Source: Marivita sp.
GTDB taxonomy: Bacteria > Pseudomonadota > Alphaproteobacteria > Rhodobacterales > Rhodobacteraceae
DNA: 64,000 bases
NCBI RefSeq assembly: GCF_022763305.1
Contig: NZ_JALEGT010000120.1
Location: 1 to 64,000 of the forward strand
Direction: 5' to 3'
This document shows, piece after piece, positions 27,137 through 36,475 of this stretch; position 1 is the first letter of the stretch; every line of letters begins with the position of its first letter. The position numbers and the translations under genes are program-made. Under the pieces are notes generated by a model. It was not told the DNA's origin and ran no database searches. It saw only the letters and a list, made by a program, of their open reading frames with translations.

Positions 27137-27910
27137 TCAAAGCGCCGTCCAGCCGCCATCTACCGAGATCGTCGTCCCGGTGATCTGCGCCGCCGCATCC
27201 GAGCAAAGGAACACCGCCGTGCCGCCGATCTGTTCGACCGTGGCGAATTCCTTGGATGGCTGGCGCTCCAGAATGACCTTCTGGGTCACCTCTTCCTCGC
27301 TCATGTCGTATTTCTTCGCGGTGTCGGGGATCTGCGCCTCGACCAGCGGCGTCAGCACATATCCGGGGCAGATCGCGTTGCAGGTGATCGGCTCCCGGGC
27401 GGTCTCAAGTGCCGTCGTTTTGGACAGGCCCACCACCCCATGCTTGGCCGCGATATAGGCCGATTTGAATGGCGAAGCCGTCAACCCGTGGGCGCTGGCG
27501 ATGTTGATCACCCGGCCCCAGCCTGCCTTGCGCATCATCGGCAGCGCAACAGCCGTGGTGTGAAAAGCCGAGCTTAGGTTGATCGCGATGATCGCGTCCC
27601 ATTTCTCGAGCGGGAATTCGTCGATCGGGGCCACATGCTGGATGCCCGCATTGTTAACAAGGATGTCGCAGGCCCCGGCCTGTTCGATCAGCGCCCGACA
27701 CTGGTCGGGCTTGGACATATCCGCCTGAATATAGCGCACCGTCACACCATGCTCCTTGGCGATGGAGGCGGCCAGCGCATGATCTTCCTCACGGTCGGTG
27801 AACGAATTGATCACCACATCCGCCCCGGCCCGCGCCAGTTCATGCGCCACACCCAACCCGATTCCGGAATTCGATCCGGTGATGACGGCAGTTTTCCCTT
27901 TCAGCGACAT
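27137..27910 (-). CDS. bdhA: D-3-hydroxybutyrate dehydrogenase
   Basis: This 257-residue short-chain dehydrogenase interconverts 3-hydroxybutyrate and acetoacetate with NAD in polyhydroxybutyrate breakdown. The cofactor loop TGSNSGIG lies at residues about 11-18, the NNAG motif near 90, the catalytic Ser in NIASAHGL and Tyr/Lys in SAYIAAKHG. The C-terminal VDGGWTAL is typical of the family. AAGGAG before the ATG at 27910 fixes the start. A small-RNA-like unit ends about 245 bases upstream on the same strand. Confidence 0.92.
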   Translation of the reverse strand: MSLKGKTAVITGSNSGIGLGVAHELARAGADVVINSFTDREEDHALAASIAKEHGVTVRYIQADMSKPDQCRALIEQAGACDILVNNAGIQHVAPIDEFPLEKWDAIIAINLSSAFHTTAVALPMMRKAGWGRVINIASAHGLTASPFKSAYIAAKHGVVGLSKTTALETAREPITCNAICPGYVLTPLVEAQIPDTAKKYDMSEEEVTQKVILERQPSKEFATVEQIGGTAVFLCSDAAAQITGTTISVDGGWTAL

Positions 27911-28156
27911 GATCGCTCCTTCCTTGGTCTTTTGCTTGTGCAGAACGCTACATGCTGCGCCTGCATAATACAAAGAAGAAGCGGTCACGGTTCCAAAAGT
28001 CCCAACGACAGCCCGAATCGGCCAGACACCCGACCCACCCCTGCTCCGGTGCAGCCCCGGCAGGATGGCTGACGCGCCGCCCACAAATGCAAGGCCACAT
28101 ACGCAAACCCCTGTTTCATAGGTGTCCAACAAGCAGGTCGCGCAAGGATCGGGCAG

Positions 28157-28231
28157 AAAAAAACCCCGGCGCGAAGCCGGGGTTAAGTTATTGAGGCAGG
28201 TTTCATACAGGCAAGAAACCTATCGAGCAGT
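28157..28231 (-). ncRNA. candidate small RNA, about 75 nt
   Basis: On the minus strand a promoter (28238-28266) is followed by about 75 bases without a gene. The RNA would contain a hairpin GGTTTC...GAAACC and end in a textbook terminator with arms AACCCCGGC and GCCGGGGTT (28162-28184) plus seven T. The terminator cannot serve a plus-strand gene, and no minus-strand gene lies before it. The family is not recognised. It could alternatively be an attenuated leader of bdhA. Confidence 0.6.
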
Positions 28232-28237
28232 AACCCC

Positions 28238-28266
28238 GGTATAGGCAATCTTTCACCGCAATCCAA
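28238..28266 (-). promoter_or_regulatory. promoter of the candidate small RNA
   Basis: TTGGAT (28261-28266), a 17-base spacer and TATACC (28238-28243) on the minus strand make a good sigma-70-type promoter. The predicted first base is near 28231. The 435-base spacer 27911-28345 holds this unit and otherwise no gene. Confidence 0.55.
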
Positions 28267-28345
28267 GCTAAAAGTTTGAAAAGCCACGAAAGCCCCGTTA
28301 CCGTCACACGCAACAAAACAAGGGCAGACAGGGATTGTTGCGAAA

Positions 28346-30163
28346 ATGAGATCGGTTTTTTTCCTCAAGCGGCGGATGGGCATCGCCGCCGTGGCACTCG
28401 CGCTGTGCGGGCAATCCGTCACGGCAGACCCGCAACACGGCATAGCTATGTATGGCGCGCCCGCACTTCCACCGGATTTTGTGTCGCTGCCCTATGCCAA
28501 TCCCGACGCGCCCAAGGGCGGACGGATCGTCACCGGCGAGGTCGGCAGCTTCGACAGCCTCAACCCGCACATCTCCAAAGGCTCGACGCCGTGGCAGCTG
28601 CGCTTCCTCGCTTACGAAAGCCTGATGGGCCGGAACTGGGACGAACCCTTCACGCTCTACGGCCTTCTCGCCGAATCGATTGAGGTCGGAGAGAACCGCG
28701 ATTGGGTGGAATTCGTCCTGCGAGAGGAAGCCGCGTTTTCGGATGGCACCCCGCTCACCGTCGAAGACGTGATGTGGTCCTATGAAACCCTCGGCACGAT
28801 CGGCCACCCCCGCTATCACGGCGCGTGGAAGAAAGTGGCGTCGATGGAACAGACCGGCCCGCGCAGCATCCGCTTCACCTTCAACGAAGACGACCCCGAG
28901 ATGGCGCTGCTGATCGGCATGCGCCCGATCCTGAAAAAGGCGCAATGGGAGGGCAAGGATTTCACCGAGTCGGGTCTGGACGAGATCCCCATCAGCACCG
29001 CGCCCTATGTGATCGACGATTTCGAGGCGGGCCGCTTTGTCAGCCTCAAACGCAATCCCGAGTATTGGGGCACAGACGTCAACTTCATGCGAGGTCAGGC
29101 CAACCTCGATGAGATCCGCATGGAATTCTACGGCGACGGCACCGCCATGTTCGAGGCGTTCAAGGCGGGTGCGCTGAACTCCAGCCGCGAATTCAACGTC
29201 GAGAAATGGGACACCCAATATGATTTCCCGGCCATCGACCGGGGCGACGTGGTCAAATCGGTGATCCCGCATGAACGCCCCTCGGGCATGACCGGCTTCG
29301 TGATGAACACTCGCCGCGACGCGTTCAAGGATTGGCGCGTGCGCGATGCGATGCTGCACGCCTTCAACTTCGAATTCATCAACGAAACCATGACCGGCTC
29401 CAAACAGCCGCGCATCACGTCCTATTTCTCGAACTCGGTGCTCGGGATGCAGGACGGCCCCGCTGAAGGCCGCGTGCGCGCGCTGCTGGAGCCCTTCGCC
29501 GCCGATCTTCTGCCCGGCGCGCTTGACGGCTATGCCCTGCCCGTCAGCGATGGCAGCGAACGCAACCGCGGCAACATCCGCGCCGCCATCGACCTGATGG
29601 AGGACGCAGGCTACACCATCACCGACGGCCAGATGGTCGGCCCCGATGGTGCGCCCTTCACCTTTGAAATCCTGCTCCAGCAAGGCAGCACCGAGGAACA
29701 GTCGATCATCGACCTCTTTGTCCAGTCGCTGGAACGGGTCGGCATCACACCCACGATCACCACAATCGACAGCGCCCAGTTCAAGGAACGCACCACCAAT
29801 TACGACTTCGACATGAGCTTCAACCGCTGGGGCATGTCGCTCAGCCCCGGAAATGAACAACGGCTCTACTGGGGCTGTGACGGAGTCGAAAACCCGGGCA
29901 CGCGCAACTGGATGGGCATGTGTTCACCCGCCGCCGACGCGATGATCGACGCGATCCTGCAATCGGACTCGCGCGACGATTTCGTCGCCGCCACCCGTGC
30001 GCTGGACCGCGTGCTGACCACCGGGCGCTATGTGATCCCGATCTACCAGTGGAACATCAGCCGTATCGCCCATGTCAAAGAGTTGAAATACCCCACCGAG
30101 ATCCCGATCTATGGCGACTGGATCGGCTGGCAGCCCGATGTCTGGTGGTGGGAAGAGGAGTGA
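28346..30163 (+). CDS. extracellular solute-binding protein family 5 (YejA-like)
   Basis: This 605-residue periplasmic protein has a signal peptide (residues 1-27, cleavage near TADPQ) and the SBP_bac_5 fold that binds oligopeptides or similar molecules. It resembles YejA: YGAPALPPDFVSLPYANPDA at the mature start, then AYESLMGRNWDEPFTLYGLL. The permease and ATPase genes (yejBEF) are not adjacent, so it is an orphan in this window. The next gene begins three bases after its stop. Confidence 0.9.
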   Translation: MRSVFFLKRRMGIAAVALALCGQSVTADPQHGIAMYGAPALPPDFVSLPYANPDAPKGGRIVTGEVGSFDSLNPHISKGSTPWQLRFLAYESLMGRNWDEPFTLYGLLAESIEVGENRDWVEFVLREEAAFSDGTPLTVEDVMWSYETLGTIGHPRYHGAWKKVASMEQTGPRSIRFTFNEDDPEMALLIGMRPILKKAQWEGKDFTESGLDEIPISTAPYVIDDFEAGRFVSLKRNPEYWGTDVNFMRGQANLDEIRMEFYGDGTAMFEAFKAGALNSSREFNVEKWDTQYDFPAIDRGDVVKSVIPHERPSGMTGFVMNTRRDAFKDWRVRDAMLHAFNFEFINETMTGSKQPRITSYFSNSVLGMQDGPAEGRVRALLEPFAADLLPGALDGYALPVSDGSERNRGNIRAAIDLMEDAGYTITDGQMVGPDGAPFTFEILLQQGSTEEQSIIDLFVQSLERVGITPTITTIDSAQFKERTTNYDFDMSFNRWGMSLSPGNEQRLYWGCDGVENPGTRNWMGMCSPAADAMIDAILQSDSRDDFVAATRALDRVLTTGRYVIPIYQWNISRIAHVKELKYPTEIPIYGDWIGWQPDVWWWEEE

Positions 30164-30166
30164 TCC

Positions 30167-30283
30167 ATGCGCGCATGGACTCTGATGATACTGGTTGCAG
30201 GCGCACTCAGCGCCTGCGCCACGGTTGACGGGATCGGTCAGGACATCTCCGCGACCTCAAGAACCGTGCAAAGCTGGTTCTGA
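30167..30283 (+). CDS. entericidin A/B-like small lipoprotein
   Basis: This 38-residue protein was found by direct reading. It has a short lipoprotein signal with lipobox LSAC (Cys at residue 17) followed by ATVDGIGQDISATSR, the entericidin EcnA/EcnB pattern. GAGGAG at the end of the upstream gene gives a good ribosome site. Entericidins are small envelope lipoproteins tied to stress or stationary-phase lysis. The downstream half is shorter than in E. coli EcnB. It probably shares a transcript with the binding protein before it. Confidence 0.8.
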   Translation: MRAWTLMILVAGALSACATVDGIGQDISATSRTVQSWF

Positions 30284-30395
30284 CGCTCCGACCAGGGTCT
30301 GCGGCGGGCTGTCCCATGCGACGGCGCGCCGCTTTTGAACGACTCACTCTGCATGCCATCGTCTACCGTGCGAGGGACGTTTGGAGGAGCGTCTG

Positions 30396-30629
30396 ATGAC
30401 CTGGACTGACATCACCGAAAACTGGACGACGGCGCTTGACCGTCTCGAAGCCAGATTTCCATTGTTGAACCGCGATGCGCTGAACCAGCCGCCCGAGCAT
30501 CTGCACGGCCTGTCGCAGCATCTTGCGGCCACCCATGATCTGACCCCGCTCGAAGCGACCGAGGAACTGGCCGACTGGCTGTTTGTCGAGACGCTGGCGC
30601 GGCAGGTCAGCGAGATGCGCCTGCACTGA
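30396..30629 (+). CDS. small hypothetical protein
   Basis: I do not recognise this 77-residue, soluble, acidic protein (MTWTDITENWTTALDRLEAR at the start). GGAGGAG six bases before the ATG makes it a convincing gene. The W-x-x-I-x-x-N-W start is faintly like CsbD stress proteins, but the rest does not match well enough for a name. It is convergent with the XRE-cupin gene, whose stop lies four bases beyond. Confidence 0.7.
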   Translation: MTWTDITENWTTALDRLEARFPLLNRDALNQPPEHLHGLSQHLAATHDLTPLEATEELADWLFVETLARQVSEMRLH

Positions 30630-30632
30630 ACA

Positions 30633-31259
30633 TCAGGCCGACGAGAGCGACGTCACCCACAGGATGCTGGCGTCGTCATCCGACACTGAAATCACGTTAT
30701 GCCCCATCGTGGCATCGTAATAGGCACTGTCGCCTCGGCGCATCTCGACCGGTTCGTAGAACTCGGTGTAGAGCCGGATCACACCGGTGAGGACGTAGAG
30801 AAACTCCTCACCGTCATGCCGCACCCAGCCGTCGAACTCTTCGACCGACCGGGCCCGCACCCGCGCACGGTAGGGCAGCATCTGTTTCTTTGTCAGCGTT
30901 TCCGCCAGCAGTTCGTGCTCATAGGTTGCAGTCGCGTGCTGTTGTCCCTGCCCGTTCGGCGTGACCACCATACGCCCGTTCACCTTCTCCCGCTGCGGCG
31001 GGGTGAACAGTTGCGGCACGCTGATCTGCAACCCTGTCGCCAGCTTCTTGAGCGCGTCATAGGTCGGCGACATCTGCCCGTTCTCGATCTTCGACAGGGT
31101 CGACCGGGCCAGCCCCGCCTGCTGCGCCGCTTGCTCCAGCGTCCAGTTCCGCGCCTTGCGCAGGTCGCGCACGCGCTCGCCCAGATTCAGCGGTTCGGGC
31201 TGGTCATCGGCGCCGCCATCGCGCGCAATGCGGATCAGATTTCGGGGATCATGAGTCAT
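30633..31259 (-). CDS. XRE-family regulator with cupin domain
   Basis: This 208-residue regulator has an XRE helix-turn-helix at residues about 25-80 (LRKARNWTLEQAAQQAGLAR, STLSKIENGQMSPTYDAL) and a C-terminal cupin (GEEFLYVLTGVIRLY, MRRGDSAYYDATMGHNV) for a small ligand. This type often controls amine, amino-acid or acyl-CoA metabolism. It diverges from an acyl-CoA synthetase gene, its likely target. The ATG at 31259 has no ribosome site; instead a promoter places the transcript start at or within a base of the ATG, which suggests a leaderless mRNA. Confidence 0.88.
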   Translation of the reverse strand: MTHDPRNLIRIARDGGADDQPEPLNLGERVRDLRKARNWTLEQAAQQAGLARSTLSKIENGQMSPTYDALKKLATGLQISVPQLFTPPQREKVNGRMVVTPNGQGQQHATATYEHELLAETLTKKQMLPYRARVRARSVEEFDGWVRHDGEEFLYVLTGVIRLYTEFYEPVEMRRGDSAYYDATMGHNVISVSDDDASILWVTSLSSA

Positions 31260-31266
31260 GCGTGCA

Positions 31267-31295
31267 TCTATACTGTCCGCCCAAGGCTCCGGCAA
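31267..31295 (-). promoter_or_regulatory. promoter of the XRE-cupin gene, leaderless geometry
   Basis: TTGCCG (31290-31295), a 17-base spacer and TATAGA (31267-31272) lie on the minus strand. Only seven bases separate the -10 box from the ATG, so transcription should begin at the start codon. Confidence 0.55.
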
Positions 31296-31302
31296 CCGGT
31301 GC

Positions 31303-31331
31303 TTGCAGCGCATTGGATTGCGGCCTAGGGC
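31303..31331 (+). promoter_or_regulatory. promoter of the acyl-CoA synthetase gene, leaderless geometry
   Basis: TTGCAG (31303-31308), a 17-base spacer and TAGGGC (31326-31331) lie six bases before the ATG at 31338. No ribosome site is seen. The -10 box is weaker than that of the divergent gene. Confidence 0.42.
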
Positions 31332-31337
31332 TGTGCC

Positions 31338-32846
31338 ATGAGCTCCAGTTTCGACCAAGGCCCCTGGCCGCCCTGCCCGCAGGACTTCAACCTGACCGCC
31401 CATGTTCTGGCCGCCGCCGACAGCGTGCCTGACAAGATCGCGCTGGCCGTGGTCAAGCCGACAGGCGCGCAGCGCTGGAGCTACGACCGTCTGCGCAGCG
31501 CCATTCTGGGCACCGCCTCCGGGCTGTTGGAGAGCGGCCTTCGTCCGGGCGACAGGCTGTTGATGCGGGTGGGCAACTCGGTAGAATTCCCGGTCGCCTA
31601 TCTTGCCGCCATCGCCGTCGGCATCGTCCCGATCCCAACCTCGTCACAACTGACCGAACCCGAGGTGCAGGTCCTGATCGACATGACCGACCCGGCGGCT
31701 GTTCTGCATGACGGAAAAACCGCCTGTCCGGCAACCGTACGGGTGATCCGTACGGATCAGATGGCCCAATGGTACGGATTGCCGCCCGCCGACTATGCGC
31801 TCGGTGACCCGGATCGGCTCGCCTATATCATCTTCACCTCCGGTACCTCCGGCAAACCCCGCGCCGTCTGCCACGCCCACCGCGCCATCTGGGCGCGCGG
31901 CATGATGATGGAGGGCTGGTACGGGCTGACCGGATCCGACCGCCTGATGCATGCCGGTGCGTTCAACTGGACCTACACCCTGGGCACAGGCCTTCTGGAC
32001 CCGTGGACCATGGGGGCCACCGCCCTGATCCCGGCACAAGGTGTCGAACACGCGCAGATCCCGCTCCTTCTCAAACGGCATGAGGCAACGATTTTTGCTG
32101 CAGCGCCGGGGGTTTACCGCAATGTGTTGAAGTCAGGCCCGCTTGATCTGCCCAAACTGCACCACGGCCTGTCCGCCGGGGAAAAGCTGCCTGCCTCCAT
32201 CCGCGACGCGTGGCAGGCGGCCACGGGCACCCGCGTTTACGAAGCCTTCGGCATGTCCGAATGCTCGACATTCATCTCGGCTCCGCCGGGATCGCCCGAT
32301 AGGCTGGCCGAAAGTCTGGGCTGGCCACAACAGGGCCGCCGCATCGCGATCCTGAACGAAGACGGCCCCGTCCCCCTCAACACGCCCGGCATCATTGCAG
32401 TACACCGCACCGATCCCGGTCTCATGCTTGGCTATCTGAACCAGCCCGAAGACACCGCATCCCGCTATCAGGGCGACTGGTTTCTGACCGGGGACATGGG
32501 TGAAATGACTGAAAACAAAGACATTTTATACCACGGGCGGGCCGACGACATGATGAATGCAGGCGGCTTCCGCGTCAGCCCGCTCGAAGTCGAGGCGGCG
32601 CTGCTGAGCCATCCCGACATTCACGAGGTCGGCGTGACCGATATCGAGATCAAGGCCGACACCCGCGTCATCGCCGCCTATTACGTGGCCGATCACACCC
32701 TCGAGACCGATGCGCTCTCGGCCTTTGCCGCCGAACGTCTGGCGCGGTACAAGCAGCCGCGCCTCTATGCCCGCGTGGCCAGCCTTCCGCGCAACGCCAA
32801 CAACAAATTGCTGCGACGCGCGCTGCCGGGACAAACCGTCCTCTGA
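31338..32846 (+). CDS. AMP-dependent acyl-CoA synthetase/ligase
   Basis: This 502-residue adenylate-forming enzyme activates a carboxylic acid to its CoA ester. The ATP loop IIFTSGTSGKPRAV (about residue 165), YEAFGMSECS, the TGDMGEM hinge aspartate and the C-terminal catalytic lysine in NANNKLLRRAL are present. The substrate cannot be told; the sequence recalls benzoate- or short-chain-type ligases. Divergent from an XRE-cupin regulator, it is probably induced by its own acid substrate or CoA product. Confidence 0.9.
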   Translation: MSSSFDQGPWPPCPQDFNLTAHVLAAADSVPDKIALAVVKPTGAQRWSYDRLRSAILGTASGLLESGLRPGDRLLMRVGNSVEFPVAYLAAIAVGIVPIPTSSQLTEPEVQVLIDMTDPAAVLHDGKTACPATVRVIRTDQMAQWYGLPPADYALGDPDRLAYIIFTSGTSGKPRAVCHAHRAIWARGMMMEGWYGLTGSDRLMHAGAFNWTYTLGTGLLDPWTMGATALIPAQGVEHAQIPLLLKRHEATIFAAAPGVYRNVLKSGPLDLPKLHHGLSAGEKLPASIRDAWQAATGTRVYEAFGMSECSTFISAPPGSPDRLAESLGWPQQGRRIAILNEDGPVPLNTPGIIAVHRTDPGLMLGYLNQPEDTASRYQGDWFLTGDMGEMTENKDILYHGRADDMMNAGGFRVSPLEVEAALLSHPDIHEVGVTDIEIKADTRVIAAYYVADHTLETDALSAFAAERLARYKQPRLYARVASLPRNANNKLLRRALPGQTVL

Positions 32847-32910
32847 GCCCCGCTTACCAATCGGCGCAACCTCTGATACACCGTCCCCGACGACAGGAAA
32901 GGACCACCCC

Positions 32911-33555
32911 ATGGTCAAGCTCGATATCATGTCCGACCCGATCTGCCCCTGGTGCTATATCGGCAAGACCTATCTCGACCGCGCGCTGGCGCAGCGCCCG
33001 GACCACCCGTTCCTGATCACGTGGCACCCGTTCCAGCTCAACCCGGACATGCCGAAAGATGGTATGGACCGGCGCGCCTATCTCGAGACGAAGTTCGGCG
33101 GCAAGGAGGGCGCGGTGCGCGCCTATGCGCCCGTGGTCGAGAATGCCGAGAAGGCCGGACTGACGATCAATTTCGAAGGCATCCAGAAGACACCCAACAC
33201 GCTCGACGCGCACCGCCTCATCCATTGGGCCGGGATCGAAGGGCTGCAGACCCCGGTGGTGGACGCGCTGTTCAGCGCCTATTTCGTCGAAGGCCGCGAC
33301 ATCGGGGCCAGCGACGTTCTGGCCGATATCGCGGACAGCTGCGGCATGGATGCCAGCGTGGTGCTGCGCCTTCTGGCAAGCGATGCGGATCAGCGTGAAA
33401 TCGTCGAACGCGACGCCGCCGCCCGGGGCATGGGCGTGACCTCGGTGCCCACCTTCATCGTCGCCAGCCAACATGCCGTACCGGGCGCGCAGCCCACCGA
33501 GCTGTGGCTGCAGGTGCTGGACGATCTGGCACAGGGGGCCACGCAAGGCGCATGA
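32911..33555 (+). CDS. DsbA-family oxidoreductase, FrnE-like
   Basis: This 214-residue thioredoxin-fold protein has CPWC at residues 12-15 and the FrnE/2-hydroxychromene-2-carboxylate isomerase layout (SDPICPWCYIGK, then LNPDMPKDGMDR). It has no signal peptide, so it acts in the cytoplasm, probably as a thiol-disulfide oxidoreductase or glutathione-linked isomerase. AGGAAAGGA precedes the ATG; the longer frame from 32710 overlaps the synthetase gene and is rejected. Its stop overlaps the next start (ATGA). Confidence 0.9.
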   Translation: MVKLDIMSDPICPWCYIGKTYLDRALAQRPDHPFLITWHPFQLNPDMPKDGMDRRAYLETKFGGKEGAVRAYAPVVENAEKAGLTINFEGIQKTPNTLDAHRLIHWAGIEGLQTPVVDALFSAYFVEGRDIGASDVLADIADSCGMDASVVLRLLASDADQREIVERDAAARGMGVTSVPTFIVASQHAVPGAQPTELWLQVLDDLAQGATQGA

Positions 33556-33929
33556 GCGGGTCCTTCCGCATCGCCACCCTGCTGTTGACGCTGGTGCTGA
33601 TCATCATTGCCGGCACCGTCTTCTTTCGCTGGGCCGAAGGCTGGAGCTGGCTCGACTCGTATTTCTTCACGGTCGTGACCCTGTCGACCGTAGGCTATGG
33701 CAACCTTGTTCCCGCAACAGCCATCGGCAAGATCGGCACCACGGTGTTCATCCTTCTGGGGCTGGGCATCTTCGCGGTGGCGATCCAGCAATTCGGCAAG
33801 TTCGCGATGCGCAAACGCGAAGAGCATGTGGAGTGGATCGTCGGCCGTCTGGGCACCCAGGATGAGGCCGCAAACAGCGACACCGATCCGACCCGCGATG
33901 CCATGCCACCCCGACGTCACGACAGTTAA
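33552..33929 (+). CDS. two-helix potassium channel protein
   Basis: This 125-residue membrane protein has one helix (residues 7-24), a pore loop with the K+ filter TVGYG at residues 46-50, and a second helix (58-75), then a short charged tail. It is a minimal Ion_trans_2 channel without an RCK domain and should form tetramers. Translation is coupled to the gene before it by a four-base overlap. Start ATG 33552 gives the expected first helix. Confidence 0.9.
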   Translation: MSGSFRIATLLLTLVLIIIAGTVFFRWAEGWSWLDSYFFTVVTLSTVGYGNLVPATAIGKIGTTVFILLGLGIFAVAIQQFGKFAMRKREEHVEWIVGRLGTQDEAANSDTDPTRDAMPPRRHDS

Positions 33930-33997
33930 CGCCGCACCGCCCTGTTCCCTGACGACGGTTGGTGCTAAGGGCTGGGTCAAAACGTCAGGACCGACCG

Positions 33998-35224
33998 ATG
34001 CCCCAAGCCATGCCGCGCACAGAATTCATTGCCCTGATGGCGATGCTGTCGGCAACGGTGGCGGTCTCGATCGACGCGATGCTACCCGCGCTGCCCGAAA
34101 TCGCGCAGGCTCTGTCCCCCGACAATCTCAATCAGGCGCAACTGATCCTGACCTTCTTCATCTTGGGGATGGGATTGGGCACCTTGTTCGCCGGACCGCT
34201 GTCCGACACCTTCGGGCGCAAACCGGTCATGATCGTCGGTTCGGTGATCTACACCGTCAGCGCCTATGTCGCGGCCCATGCGGACAGTCTGGAACTGATG
34301 CTGGCCGCTCGGCTGCTGCAGGGGCTTGGCGCTGCAGGTCCGCGGGTTGTGGCGATGGCGGTTGTGCGCGACCTCTACAAGGGACGCGGCATGGCGCAGA
34401 TCGTGTCCTTCATCATGATCGTGTTCACCATCATGCCGGCAGTGGCCCCCTTGCTGGGATCGGTGGTGATCGACCTCTTCAGCTGGCGCGCGGTGTTCTA
34501 CGGCTTCATGGTGTTTTCGGTGATATCGGCCATTTGGCTGACGCTGCGCCTGCCGGAAACCCTTGACCCTCTGAACCGCCGCCCCTTTCGTCCGGCGGCG
34601 CTGAAATCCGCAGTGGCCGAGATGTTTGCCCATCCCGTTGTTCGCCTGTCCATTGTGGTCCAGAGCCTTGTCTTTGCGACGCTGTTCTCGATGCTGTCGA
34701 GCGTGCAGCAGATCTACGACATCACCTTCGGTCGGGCAGAAAGCTTCCCGCTCTGGTTCGCGGGTGTGGCCATCGTGGCCGGCAGTTCCGGCTTTCTGAA
34801 TGCCAGCCTTGTTCTGCGGCTTGGCATGATGGCCATGGTACGTGGCATGCTGATGGCTCAGGTCGGCTTGTCCGCCGCAATGGTTGCCTTGGGGCTTGCC
34901 GCCGCACAGGGATATATTTCGACCGATATCTTCTTCGGCTGCTTCGTCGTCTGGCAGATCTCGGTGTTCTTCCAGGCGGGCATGACCATCGGCAATCTTG
35001 CTGCCATCGCGCAGGAACCGATGGGCCATATCGCAGGCATGGCCGCCAGCGTGATCGGATCGGTGGCCACCGTGATCGGCGTACTGCTGGCGATCCCGGC
35101 AGGTCTGTTGTTCGACGGCACCCCGACACCTCTGGCCGTGTTCGTCTTTCTCGAATCGGCCGCCGGGCTGATGCTGATGCGGCTGATGATGGAGGCCGAC
35201 GCGCGTCTGACCCCGGCGCCCTGA
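33998..35224 (+). CDS. Bcr/CflA-type multidrug efflux MFS transporter
   Basis: This 408-residue protein has twelve predicted membrane helices and the MFS loop [13 protein letters not shown] between helices 2 and 3. The early motif [13 protein letters not shown] and the LPETLDP loop after helix 6 point to the Bcr/CflA drug:proton antiporter group. ATG 33998 with AGGA nine bases upstream is chosen; the frame from 33959 adds unmatched residues. Substrates are unknown. Confidence 0.9.
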   Translation: MPQAMPRTEFIALMAMLSATVAVSIDAMLPALPEIAQALSPDNLNQAQLILTFFILGMGLGTLFAGPLSDTFGRKPVMIVGSVIYTVSAYVAAHADSLELMLAARLLQGLGAAGPRVVAMAVVRDLYKGRGMAQIVSFIMIVFTIMPAVAPLLGSVVIDLFSWRAVFYGFMVFSVISAIWLTLRLPETLDPLNRRPFRPAALKSAVAEMFAHPVVRLSIVVQSLVFATLFSMLSSVQQIYDITFGRAESFPLWFAGVAIVAGSSGFLNASLVLRLGMMAMVRGMLMAQVGLSAAMVALGLAAAQGYISTDIFFGCFVVWQISVFFQAGMTIGNLAAIAQEPMGHIAGMAASVIGSVATVIGVLLAIPAGLLFDGTPTPLAVFVFLESAAGLMLMRLMMEADARLTPAP

Positions 35225-35255
35225 CACCCACGCGACACAGGAAAGGGAACCTCCG

Positions 35256-36470
35256 ATGTCGAAGATCAAAGTCGATAACCCGATCGTCGAAATGGATGGC
35301 GATGAGATGACCCGGATCATCTGGGACTTCATCAAGAAGAAACTGATCCTGCCCTATCTCGACGTCGACCTGTTGTATTACGATCTGGGGATCGAGGAAC
35401 GCGACCGCACCGAGGACCAGATCACCATCGACGCCGCCGAAAAGACCAAAGAGGTCGGCGTCGCCGTCAAATGCGCCACCATCACCCCCGATGAGGCCCG
35501 GGTCGAGGAATTCGGCCTCAAGAAGATGTGGCGCAGCCCGAACGGCACGATCCGCAACATCCTGGGGGGCGTGATCTTCCGCCAGCCGATCATCTGCCGC
35601 AACGTGCCGCGCCTTGTTCCGGGCTGGACCAAGCCCATTGTCGTGGGCCGTCATGCTTTTGGCGATCAATACAAAGCCACCGATTTCAAATTCCCCGGCG
35701 CGGGCAAGCTGACGATGAAATTCGTGGGCGAAGACGGCACCGTGATCGAACGCGATGTCTATGACGCGCCGTCCGCTGGCGTGTTCATGGGGATGTATAA
35801 CCTCGACGACTCGATCACCGATTTCGCGCGCGCATCGTTCAATTACGGGCTCAACATCGGCTGGCCGGTCTACCTGTCCACCAAGAACACCATTCTGAAA
35901 CAATATGATGGCCGGTTCCTCGAAATCTTCCAGCACATCTACGACACCGAGTTCCGCGACGCCTTCGAGGCCAAGGGCATCGAATACCAGCACCGCCTGA
36001 TCGACGACATGGTGGCGTCCGCTCTGAAATGGTCAGGCGGCTTTGTCTGGGCGTGCAAGAACTACGATGGCGACGTGCAGTCCGACACCGTGGCGCAGGG
36101 CTTTGGATCGCTGGGCATGATGTCCTCGGTGCTGATGACCCCCGATGGCAAGATCGTCGAGGCCGAGGCCGCCCATGGCACCGTCACCCGCCACTACCGC
36201 CAGCATCAGGCCGGCGAGCAGACCTCGACCAACTCCATCGCGTCCATCTACGCTTGGACCGGCGCGCTCAAGCACCGGGCCAAGCTGGACGAGAATATCA
36301 GCCTGCGCGCCTTTGCCGAAACGCTCGAACGGGTGGTCGTGGAAACGGTCGAGGCCGGGTACATGACCAAGGATCTCGCCCTTCTGGTCGGGCCCGAGCA
36401 AAGCTGGTTGACCACGATGGGTTTCCTCGAAAAGCTGGATGAACGGTTGAACGCAGCTTTGACAGGGTAA
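35256..36470 (+). CDS. icd: NADP-dependent isocitrate dehydrogenase
   Basis: This TCA-cycle enzyme oxidises isocitrate to 2-oxoglutarate and gives NADPH. At 404 residues and starting [20 protein letters not shown] it is the eukaryote-like homodimeric type usual in Alphaproteobacteria. Substrate residues appear in [14 protein letters not shown] and KYDGRF-like QYDGRFLEI; the metal-binding DDM is in LIDDMVA. AAAGGGAACC precedes the ATG. Five bases separate it from the next gene. Confidence 0.96.
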   Translation: MSKIKVDNPIVEMDGDEMTRIIWDFIKKKLILPYLDVDLLYYDLGIEERDRTEDQITIDAAEKTKEVGVAVKCATITPDEARVEEFGLKKMWRSPNGTIRNILGGVIFRQPIICRNVPRLVPGWTKPIVVGRHAFGDQYKATDFKFPGAGKLTMKFVGEDGTVIERDVYDAPSAGVFMGMYNLDDSITDFARASFNYGLNIGWPVYLSTKNTILKQYDGRFLEIFQHIYDTEFRDAFEAKGIEYQHRLIDDMVASALKWSGGFVWACKNYDGDVQSDTVAQGFGSLGMMSSVLMTPDGKIVEAEAAHGTVTRHYRQHQAGEQTSTNSIASIYAWTGALKHRAKLDENISLRAFAETLERVVVETVEAGYMTKDLALLVGPEQSWLTTMGFLEKLDERLNAALTG

Positions 36471-36475
36471 GAACG

